Source: DATDIC01 sp963777625
Lineage (GTDB): Bacteria; Pseudomonadota; Alphaproteobacteria; Acetobacterales; Acetobacteraceae
Assembly: GCA_963777625.1 (NCBI GenBank)
Contig: CAVZRO010000005.1
Coordinates: forward strand, 1 to 64,000
Reading direction: 5' to 3'
DNA: 64,000 nucleotides
Positions 1-6,604 of this stretch are shown piece after piece. Each line of letters opens with the position of its first letter. The first letter of the stretch is position 1. Made by a program: the position numbers and the translations under genes. A model generated the notes under the pieces. It was not told the DNA's origin, did not search any database, and worked only from the letters and a program-made list of their open reading frames with translations.

Positions 1-508
1 CGACGGAAATGAAGCTCGATCGCCTAGATCCAATGTCTTTGATCGAGGAAACGACCGATGAATTGTTGAGCAACAGTCAATTGCGATGGGTGCGCCGAAA
101 GGAACGTTCTTTGATTTCGGGCCGCTGCACATCATAACGACAAACACTCTAGCAGTACGATCGCCTGCGGGCGCTGTTGACCTGGCGGACGCTGCTCGCT
201 TTCGGGCCAATATCATTGTCGACTGTCCCGACGCGGGAGTTGGATTTGTCGAGAACGCCTGGAACGGCCGCACCCTACGCATTGGGAGCGAGTTATGCGT
301 GCGGATCGTCACCCCTACACCGCGCTGCGCAATCCCGACCCTTGAGCATCGCGGGCTGCCGGCGGACTTGGGGGTGCTCCGAACGCTCGTGAAGCATAAC
401 CGCATCGAGGTCCGCGGCGTCGGTGTCCGGCCTTGTGCGGGCGTTTATGGGCGTCCTATAGCTGCCGGTGAAATAGAGGTCGGCGCCCCGGTCGAGTTTG
501 TCGAGTAG
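1..508 (+). pseudogene. MOSC-domain protein, 5' end outside window, apparent frameshift
   Basis: The frame opening at 86 encodes the C-terminal part of a MOSC (molybdenum cofactor sulfurase C-terminal) domain: GTFFDFGPLHIITTNTL, then RFRANIIVD, the PTPRCAIPTL segment with the conserved cysteine, and PCAGVYG. MOSC proteins bind or transfer sulfur for metal-sulfur or moco substrates. A different frame from base 3 to about 85 reads EETTDELLSNSQL, which fits directly upstream of GAPKGTFFDF in this family. I therefore infer one missing base near 80-85 (TTGCG where TTGGCG would restore the frame). The substrate is unknown. The gene precedes the TetR gene by 25 bp. Confidence 0.6.
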
Positions 509-533
509 GATCACGCGCAACCTGGGTGAGATC

Positions 534-1154
534 ATGGAAGCTGAGTCCGCAATATCGAAAAGAGTTCAGCGAAAATCGGCGGCCCGCGATCGCATATTTG
601 CGACGGCCAAAGAGCTATTTTACCGGCAAGGCATTCACGCCGTCGGCGTAGATACCATCGTCGAGGTCTCCGGCATCGCCAAGACAAGCCTATATCGCTG
701 GTTTCCGAGCAAAGACGATCTCGTGGCAGCGATCCTTCGAGACGAAAACGGCGAGTTCTTCCAATATTGGGATAAGATTTCCGCGCGCTATCCGGCTCAG
801 CCCGAAGCCGAACTGCTCGCTCACATCGAATGGATATCCTCATATGTCCGCGGACCGAGGTTCCGCGGGTGTCCTTTCCTCAATTTCACTTCCGAATTTC
901 CGAATTCGGACCACCTCGCCAGCAAGATTTGCAAGGACAATAAAAGCGAGTTGCGCAAACGTATCCTTGAGTTGGCCACGGCAGCCGGGCTGAAACAGCC
1001 CAGCCAGTTGGCGGATGGCCTCATGCTTCTAATCGAAGGCGCGTTTGCAAATAGCCAAGTGTTGGGCAAGGGCGGCCCCGCCCAGGCTCTTGTGGCGACA
1101 GCGAAGGCTCTCATCGCGTTCGCAAAACCAAATTCAACGGCTCAGGCGGGTTAG
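534..1154 (+). CDS. TetR/AcrR family transcriptional regulator
   Basis: A 206-residue one-component repressor type. The N-terminal helix-turn-helix spans about residues 15-60: ARDRIFATAKELFYRQG, then GVDTIVEVSGIAKTSLYRWFPSKDDLV, the usual TetR recognition region. The C-terminal part is a ligand-binding helical domain with a RGCPFLNFTSEF segment seen in many TetR_C relatives. I chose ATG 534, preceded by GGGTGAG, over an upstream TTG at 498 that overlaps the MOSC gene. It probably controls the neighbouring reductase, transferase and thioesterase genes, but no operator was identified and the ligand is unknown. Confidence 0.85.
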   Translation: MEAESAISKRVQRKSAARDRIFATAKELFYRQGIHAVGVDTIVEVSGIAKTSLYRWFPSKDDLVAAILRDENGEFFQYWDKISARYPAQPEAELLAHIEWISSYVRGPRFRGCPFLNFTSEFPNSDHLASKICKDNKSELRKRILELATAAGLKQPSQLADGLMLLIEGAFANSQVLGKGGPAQALVATAKALIAFAKPNSTAQAG

Positions 1155-1284
1155 ACGCACGCGGCCGGCTGGCGCTGAGCTCGCGCTGCTCGGGTCTCTC
1201 AATATGCGCACTTCCCCACGCCCCTTGACGCTACAGGTCTGTATCGATTAGAAGTGTACAGGGCTGTAGCGCTGGGAGATCAAC

Positions 1285-2307
1285 GTGTCGAAACGAATTG
1301 CGGTTTATGGCGGCTATGGCCTGACCGGATCGCTTGTTATCAATGAACTTGCGACACGGGGCTATGAGCCGGTGCTTTGCGGCCGCAACCCCGATGCATT
1401 GGCGAAACTGCGCGCCTCCTATCAGGGGCGATACGCGGTAGCGGTGGGTCGCATCGACGATCCGACATCTCTCGATCAGATGCTCGATGGCGTGGCCGCT
1501 GTGCTGAACTGCGCTGGCCCCTACAGCAACACCAGCCTGCCCATCGCGCGCGCCGCGATACGCCGCCGCATCCACTACCTTGACCCCAACGCCGTCGAGC
1601 AGTTGGCCGCCAAGAGGATGTTCGACGAGCTCGACTTCAGCGCAAAGGATGCGGGCGTCACCATCGTGCCCGTTATGGGCATCCTCGGCGGCCTAGGTGA
1701 CGCTCTGGCCGACGTGGCCGCACAAGATCATGCCGACATCGAGGAGGTGACGGTCGCCTACAAGATCGATGGTTGGATTCCCACACGCGGATTGATGCTG
1801 ACGTCGGAATTGCAGCGACCCGCGATGCGGCTCGCTTTCGAAGAGGGCTCCTTCGCCGAGGTTGCGCCGGCGCCAGCGATCGAGGAATTCGACTTCGGTC
1901 CGGCGATCGGAAAGAAGCCGGTCATTAGCCAATACCCGGGCTGCGAGGTCGCAACGGTGCCGCGGCATGTCTCCGCGAAGCGCGTCGTCGTCAAGATGAC
2001 CGTCAGCACCATCCAGGAGTTTGCTTCCGTCGACCCGGATTGGGCGGCCGCGTTAGATGCCGAGACGCGCTCGAAGACCACCTTCTCGGTCGTCGCCGAC
2101 GTGCGAGCGGTGGGCGGCGCGACCCGACTGACCGCTTCTGGAAACGACATCTACGGCATCTCGGCTCCGTTCATGGTGAACGGGCTGGAGATGCTCTCGC
2201 CAGACAAGATTGGCGTCCTTAGCCCGAGTTCGGCCTTCGGCGGCCGACAACTGATTGAGGCGCTTTCCTCGCACGGCTTTGTCCACGGCCCTGCAACGGT
2301 GTCCTAG
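1285..2307 (+). CDS. Saccharopine dehydrogenase-like NAD(P)-binding reductase
   Basis: A 340-residue protein with an N-terminal Rossmann fold. The dinucleotide loop is GGYGLTG at residues 9-15, followed by the strand ending LCGRN. An NCAGPYSNTSLPIARAAI segment and HYLDPNAVEQ follow, typical of the saccharopine dehydrogenase/trans-acting enoyl reductase superfamily. The start is GTG 1285 with GGGAGATC just upstream. Genomic context (TetR regulator, GST, thioesterase) suggests a role in modifying a small organic compound rather than lysine metabolism. The actual substrate cannot be read from the sequence. Confidence 0.75.
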   Translation: MSKRIAVYGGYGLTGSLVINELATRGYEPVLCGRNPDALAKLRASYQGRYAVAVGRIDDPTSLDQMLDGVAAVLNCAGPYSNTSLPIARAAIRRRIHYLDPNAVEQLAAKRMFDELDFSAKDAGVTIVPVMGILGGLGDALADVAAQDHADIEEVTVAYKIDGWIPTRGLMLTSELQRPAMRLAFEEGSFAEVAPAPAIEEFDFGPAIGKKPVISQYPGCEVATVPRHVSAKRVVVKMTVSTIQEFASVDPDWAAALDAETRSKTTFSVVADVRAVGGATRLTASGNDIYGISAPFMVNGLEMLSPDKIGVLSPSSAFGGRQLIEALSSHGFVHGPATVS

Positions 2308-2338
2308 CATCTGAAACATCCAGTCCTGCGAGGTCCAA

Positions 2339-2757
2339 ATGAGCTCTGCAATTATTTCGAACGATTTCGAAGCCGCGGCAGCCGGACTTCTTGAGCGGTT
2401 TAGGCAGCTCTGGTCGGTGAGAATCCCGATCTGATCCGTCAGATCGTTGATCCCGCCGGCGTCTCCTATTGGTCTGGTGCGGGAGAGGTCGCCGGAGCCG
2501 ACTATCCGGAACGTTGGAGCGCCCTGGTGAACACCCCAGGGATACGGCTGGACTTCGAGATCACCGGCTCGGCGGCCCAGCGACCGTTCTTGTAAATCAG
2601 CTGGCATGCACGGGCGGTTGCGGACAATGATAGCGTTGAGTGGGACGGCGTCGACCGCTTTCGGTTAAACGGAGAACTCGCCAACGAGGTTTATGTCGTC
2701 TTCGATACGAGTCCGATCCGCGCCCTGCGACAACGTATCTCGACCGCGCGAACATAA
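2339..2757 (+). pseudogene. NTF2/SnoaL-like protein remnant (frameshift plus stop)
   Basis: From ATG 2339 the reading frame starts MSSAIISNDFEAAAAGLLERFRQLW and stops at 2432. Shifting frame near 2418 restores GENPDLIRQIVDPAGVSYW and continues to an in-frame TAA at 2593-2595. After it the same frame resumes SVEWDGVDRFRLNGEL and VVFDTSPIRAL and ends at 2757. The reassembled product of about 138 residues resembles SnoaL-like/nuclear transport factor 2 fold proteins, which often end in a V-W-D-G-x-D-R-F-R strand and a FDT-P motif. One frame change plus one nonsense codon means this copy is broken unless both are sequence errors. It sits just upstream of the GST gene. Confidence 0.6.
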
Positions 2758-2774
2758 GGGATCGGGCGATCGGC

Positions 2775-3443
2775 ATGTCACCGTTGATCCTCTTCTCAAG
2801 CCCGGAATTGGGTCACGCGCACCGCGTCGAGCTGCTGTTGTCGATGTTGGAGCTCGATTACGAACTTCAAGACGTCGATCTGATGGCAGGACATCACCGC
2901 ACGGACGAATTTCGAGCGATGAATCCGTGGGGCCAGATTCCTGTCCTGGTTGACGGCTCGATTATTATCCGCGAATTGAACGCGATCCTCGTCTATCTGG
3001 CCCGGCGCCAGAATTCGTCGACCTGGCTTCCGTCCGAGCCCGCTCGGTTGGCTGAGGTCGAAAGCTGGCTGGCCAAAGCTGCCGGCGAACTCGCCTACGG
3101 CATCTGTGCAGCTCGACTGATCTTGAAATTTGGGCGCCCAGGCGACCTCGCCTTCGCTCAAAAGCTTGGAGAAAAATTCCTAATCGTCACGGATAGTTTT
3201 CTTTCTGGCAGCCGTTTCGTAGCCGGCGAAGCGGCGACGATCGGCGACCTGGCGATCTACAGCTATGCAGCTCTTTCGCCCGAGGCGGCCATTCCCCTTG
3301 ATCGATACGCGAACGTCCGACGCTGGATTGCGGATGTCGAGGCGCTCCCACGGTTCATTCCGCTCCGTCGGTTAGTCCTACTGCGTCACTCGTTCTGCTC
3401 GATGCCTTCTGCGCGGTCGGCCGCAACAGGGGCACCGTGGTAG
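2775..3443 (+). pseudogene. Glutathione S-transferase, C-terminus cut by IS701 element
   Basis: The N-terminal thioredoxin-like domain carries the SSPELGHAHRVELLL start (candidate catalytic Ser8/Ser9), the cis-proline segment GQIPVLVDG and a glutathione-contact-like ELNAILVYLA. The C-terminal all-helical domain follows, with IGDLAIYSYAAL. The start is ATG 2775. The insertion sequence begins at 3376, so the last 22 residues (from VLLRHSF) are encoded by the element. Excising it with one TTAG copy rejoins the frame at 4919 and gives the tail RRLEAKQYSLVDRGQARETQ, stop at 4971, for a 217-residue ancestor of normal GST length. Loss of 17 C-terminal residues may or may not abolish activity. Confidence 0.85.
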
Positions 3444-4788
3444 GACCAGCACCAGTGTGCGCGCGAGGCGGATGCGCAGCGTCGCGATGGAATTCGGCAT
3501 ATGGCGTTGTGACCGCAGCGGCAGATCCTCTGGGTCGGTAACCGGCGGGAACGGCAGATTGCGAGCGCCGCCGGGCGCGGGCAGGTCCTGAGGGGGGAAT
3601 CGTCTCCTTCTCGGAGATCAGGAATCCGTAGGCCGCGACACATAGAGTTGCGTGATGGTGAAAGCCGCGCCAGCCACGGCCTTCGTAGTGTCCGAGACCG
3701 ACTTCCTGCTTGAGTTCGAGATAGTCGCGCTCAATCCGCCAGCGCAGCTTCGCCTGATCGATCATGCGCTCGAGCGAGATGTCGGCGGGCAGCGTGGAGA
3801 ACCAGTAGTGATCCGGTTCGGCTTCGCCCTCCGGCCATTCGATCAGCAGCCACTCTTCCGCTGCTGGCTCGCTCCGCCTGGCGTCGTCATGTGCGGGGCG
3901 AACCCGCCATCGGGCGAACCGCGAGCTCAGTGGCGTGTTGCTGCCGTCCCGCCACTTGATCTGTTGCCAGGCATCAGCAGCGAGTTCCAGAGCCAGCGTC
4001 TTGGCGGCGACCGGCCGATGCGTCGCGTCGCGTCGCAGCCGCTTGCCGGGCCGGCCGCGGCCCGCACCGGGCGCCGGCGGCAACGGTGCCTCGCCGGGCC
4101 GCCAGACCATCGTGGTGGGATGAATGCCAGCCACGTAAGTCAGACCAAGTTCGCTGATCCCGGCTCGCAATTTGCTGTCGTTGCCATAGGCCGGGTCCAT
4201 CAGCACCGCGGCTGGTGACACACCATCCGCCACCGCCTGGCGCAACTGCCGCAAGGCGATCTCGGGCTTGGTCTGGAAGCGGACGTCATCCGGCACCCCG
4301 GCGATCGCCCGGCGGGTCGCATCGTCGGCCCACTCCTTGGGCAGATACAGTCGGTAATCGATTGGCAGGCTGCCCTGATGGGTCGCCACCGACAGGCTCA
4401 CCGCGACCTGGCAGTTGTCCTGCTTGCCGAGCTGGCCGCAATACTGCCGCGCCACACCGACCGAGTGGCTGCCCTTCTTCGGAAAGCCGGTGTCATCGAT
4501 GATCCAGGCCTGGATCGGCTCGTCGCGGGTGATCGTCGGCAGCACCCGCTCGCGCACGCGGCTCAGCACCGCATGATCGGACCAAGGCGCCTGTGCCACA
4601 AGGTGGAGCAGCGATTGGTGTTGCGCCGCCGTTCGCTCCGGCGCAGTCACCGCCGCCAATGGTTCGACGCTTTTCCGGCCCTCCGCCGAAAGCAGCCCGA
4701 CACAGTAGTCCTCAAACGGTCTGACCCGGTCGGCATGGCCTAGAACCGATGCCAGGTCGGCCGCATAGTCTCGAAAGCGCTCTTGCAT
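3355..4788 (-). CDS. IS701-family transposase, C-terminus probably frameshifted
   Basis: DDE transposase with the family signatures IIDDTGFPKKG (first Asp), LMDPAYGND (second Asp) and ERDYLELKQEVGLGHYEGRGW (Glu), followed by FHHHATLCVAAYGFLISE. I prefer ATG 4788 (GGGAG just upstream); GTG 4812 is an alternative. After about residue 400 the open frame runs as a low-complexity Ala/Pro/Arg tail through the left inverted repeat into the transferase gene. Another frame in the same stretch reads NSIATLRIRLARTLVLVLP and RCPCCGR and ends in a TAG inside the terminal repeat (3378-3380). That looks like the original C-terminus and implies a +1 shift between about 3490 and 3600. Activity is therefore uncertain. 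Confidence 0.8.
   Translation of the reverse strand: MQERFRDYAADLASVLGHADRVRPFEDYCVGLLSAEGRKSVEPLAAVTAPERTAAQHQSLLHLVAQAPWSDHAVLSRVRERVLPTITRDEPIQAWIIDDTGFPKKGSHSVGVARQYCGQLGKQDNCQVAVSLSVATHQGSLPIDYRLYLPKEWADDATRRAIAGVPDDVRFQTKPEIALRQLRQAVADGVSPAAVLMDPAYGNDSKLRAGISELGLTYVAGIHPTTMVWRPGEAPLPPAPGAGRGRPGKRLRRDATHRPVAAKTLALELAADAWQQIKWRDGSNTPLSSRFARWRVRPAHDDARRSEPAAEEWLLIEWPEGEAEPDHYWFSTLPADISLERMIDQAKLRWRIERDYLELKQEVGLGHYEGRGWRGFHHHATLCVAAYGFLISEKETIPPSGPARARRRSQSAVPAGYRPRGSAAAVTTPYAEFHRDAAHPPRAHTGAGPTTVPLLRPTAQKASSRTSDAVGLTDGAE
3372..3375. repeat. Left TTAG target-site duplication of the IS701 element
   Basis: TTAG immediately outside the left terminal repeat, repeated at 4915-4918 outside the right one. 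It is the staggered-cut footprint of the insertion. Confidence 0.85.
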
Positions 4789-4914
4789 GCCGCTCCCATC
4801 GTGAAGATCCACACCCCTCTCCCCTGCAGGTTTGAATCTCCACTGCTACCAAACTCTCCGCGTCGCAGCAAGCAGAAACTTCCATACGCCAGGGCGATTT
4901 GCAACTCAGTAGGA
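3376..4914 (-). mobile_element. IS701-family insertion sequence with TTAG target duplication
   Basis: The element is 1,539 bp long. Its ends are imperfect inverted repeats: TCCTACTGCGTCAC at 3376 and, read inward from 4914 on the other strand, TCCTACTGAGTTGC. It is flanked by a 4-bp direct repeat TTAG at 3372-3375 and 4915-4918. This matches the YTAR target preference known for IS701. It carries one transposase gene on the minus strand and lies inside the 3' end of a glutathione S-transferase gene, whose reading frame is restored exactly when the element and one TTAG are removed. Confidence 0.9.
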
Positions 4915-5003
4915 TTAGAGGCGAAGCAATATTCCTTGGTCGACCGGGGGCAGGCCCGGGAAACGCAATAGCGAACGCGCCGCGCGAAAGCATGGAGGCC
5001 GAT

Positions 5004-5444
5004 ATGGCGGGAGACTCGATAGCGGCGTTGGTGCCTTTCTCAGGTTACGTTGGCGTCGAGGTGAAAGAGTTTGCCGCCGGCTCGGCGGTGGCAGTCCTCG
5101 CATCGCGGCCGGAGCTATTTAATCACATTGGATCGCTGCACGCTGGCGCGTTGTACACGCTGGCCGAAACAGCCTCCGGTGCGGCGATGCTCTCGGGTCT
5201 TGGACCGCTTATCGCGGATGCCTCGCCTTTGGTCCGCTCGTCGACTACGGCATTCCGAAAAATTGCCGGAGGTCCGATCAAGGCTACGGCCAAGATGGAT
5301 GCGCCGGTGGCCGAGACGATTGAGCGCTTCCGCGCCGAGGGTAGGGTGGATTTCAAAGTCAGCGTATCCCTCACGAACGACCAGGCGGTGGAAGTCGCAT
5401 TCATGAGCTTCCAGTGGAGTTTGCGAGCACGCAGAACCGCGTGA
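5004..5444 (+). CDS. Hotdog-fold thioesterase (PaaI/DUF4442-like)
   Basis: A 146-residue single hotdog domain. The signature NHIGSLHAGALYTLAE spans residues 40-55: it has the Asn/His-x-Gly...His-Ala-Gly pattern and the following acidic residue of PaaI-type acyl-CoA thioesterases. The start is ATG 5004 because GGAGG at 4994-4998 lies 5 nt upstream; an in-frame ATG at 4992 is possible. It begins 32 bp after the ancestral stop of the GST gene (4971), so before the IS701 insertion the two genes were probably co-transcribed. The acyl substrate is unknown. Confidence 0.75.
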   Translation: MAGDSIAALVPFSGYVGVEVKEFAAGSAVAVLASRPELFNHIGSLHAGALYTLAETASGAAMLSGLGPLIADASPLVRSSTTAFRKIAGGPIKATAKMDAPVAETIERFRAEGRVDFKVSVSLTNDQAVEVAFMSFQWSLRARRTA

Positions 5445-5818
5445 GGTCCGCCGGGGTACGCCAACCAGTTAGCAAAACCCCGGAGACGGTCGAACCCAGT
5501 GCGGCCGGCCGAATTCGAGGATCCTGGCCCGGCACGATCAATTCGAACGATGCGTAGCTGAGGGTGAGGCTCGCGCCTCAAGATTCCGACCTTAACGTCG
5601 CAACCAAGAGCCGAGACTAACGACTGGTCGAGGAGGTCGACGAGAGGGCACGGACCTTCCTGGTCAGATGATCGAGGGCGCCCGGCTCTATCGGAGGTAA
5701 GGTTCGAGCAGGCTTCGATCGGCCAGGCTCATGCGATTAGCGATCGTCCGACACTGATGCCAATATGGATATGGCAGCGCGGGTTGGCTCACCTCGTTCA
5801 GCCTTCGCAATAAGGAGA
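5445..5818. other. Gene-free stretch with a possible transposase scrap
   Basis: No credible gene is visible. A short plus-strand reading near 5620-5660 gives RLVEEVDERARTFL. This resembles the segment before the first catalytic region of IS256-type transposases (EEIDERVxxFL), but stops interrupt it on both sides. It may be a decayed insertion-sequence fragment; this is weak evidence. Confidence 0.3.
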
Positions 5819-5895
5819 TGGCGCACCCGACAAGGATTCGAACCTGTGACCTACGGCTTCGGAGGCCGTCACTCTATCAGCTGAGCTACGGGTGC
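5819..5895 (-). tRNA. tRNA-Arg (anticodon CCG), CCA encoded
   Basis: The minus strand reads a complete cloverleaf. The acceptor stem is GCACCCG/CGGGTGC, the D-arm contains TAGCTCAGCTGATAGAG, and the anticodon stem ACGGC/GCCGT closes the loop CTCCGAA, with anticodon CCG reading the arginine codon CGG. The T-arm contains GGTTCGAATCC, followed by discriminator G and an encoded CCA. The codon CGG is common in this GC-rich window. A truncated second tRNA-Arg(CCG) lies 245 bp upstream on the same strand. Confidence 0.93.
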
Positions 5896-5905
5896 CCTGG
5901 TAACG

Positions 5906-5935
5906 GAAGTAGCCGCCGCTGGTCATTCCGGTCAA
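5906..5935 (-). promoter_or_regulatory. Putative sigma-70 promoter of tRNA-Arg
   Basis: On the minus strand TTGACC (5935-5930) and TACTTC (5911-5906) are separated by 18 bp. They end 10 bp before the mature tRNA 5' end at 5895. The -10 match is only moderate. Confidence 0.45.
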
Positions 5936-6140
5936 CGGCTTCAATGGGCTCTGCCATCTCTTCCGTCGGCCACCTGCCGCTCAAACACCGCCGCATTTAC
6001 GATGGAGTCCTCGCCCAGGTGGTTGCAATGAGGTTGCAACGCTTCATGCCAACCTTAGCTTTGAACGCTCTTCATACTCCAACTAATTCAAAATACGTTA
6101 CTTTTCCGTCCAGCATCCGTCGCCCGCTCGAAAGTGGTGC

Positions 6141-6189
6141 GACCTTCGCCTTCGGAGGGCGACGCTCTATCCAGCTGAGCTACGGGTCC
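6141..6189 (-). pseudogene. Truncated tRNA-Arg (CCG), 5' half only
   Basis: The minus strand shows a tRNA 5' acceptor strand GGACCCG, a canonical D-arm (TAGCTCAGCTGGATAGAGC), an anticodon arm TCGCC-CTCCGAA-GGCGA with anticodon CCG, and the variable loop AGGTC. After 6141 no T-arm or 3' acceptor strand follows; the sequence changes abruptly. The 5' acceptor strand differs from the intact tRNA-Arg at 5819-5895 (GGACCCG against GCACCCG), so this is not a simple recent duplicate. It looks like the native gene cut between variable loop and T-arm. Confidence 0.75.
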
Positions 6190-6604
6190 GTGCCGGTTCC
6201 CTTACAACCAAACTGCCCGGGGGGAAAGCCTGAGCCGATCGGTGTCAATCGCATGGCCGAGACAAACGCGGTCATGCCCCGATGGAAAATTCCAAGGCCG
6301 ATCGGTTCCCCTGCTCCACCGCATCCTCAAGCCGCGGTCGGCACCGCCCAGTTGCGCTCCGCTCGGCGGGGCTGGGATACTTGGGCATGAACTGCCCGTC
6401 CCTCCTGGCTCTGCGGAGCCGCGTGCCCAGCCCTCGCAACTTGGGCCAATCCAACAACTCGGCCCGGTTGCGCACTCTGAATTCGACGCCCCCTGGGAAT
6501 TCGGCGGCCCGCGCGATCCGAGGACACCTCCCAGCACCTGTCGAGGCCCACCTCACGCCGGGTCCGCCACCGCCTGCGCCGGCTTGAAATCCCAGGGATC
6601 GCCG
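6190..6604. other. Intergenic, no gene recognised
   Basis: GC-rich sequence between the tRNA fragment and the FUSC gene. The FUSC reading frame stays open upstream to 6242, but that stretch encodes low-complexity Pro/Ser/Arg sequence without membrane segments, so I treat it as non-coding leader. A TTGACA (minus strand, 6248-6243) lies upstream of the tRNA fragment without a convincing -10. Confidence 0.4.

Noticed and set aside
5621..5700. IS256-type transposase gene
   Set aside because: Only about 14 residues resemble the family and stops surround them; kept only as a note on the gap.
6242..6604. Upstream extension of the FUSC protein
   Set aside because: Encodes Pro/Ser/Arg-rich sequence without membrane helices; ATG 6605 has a ribosome site and fits the family.
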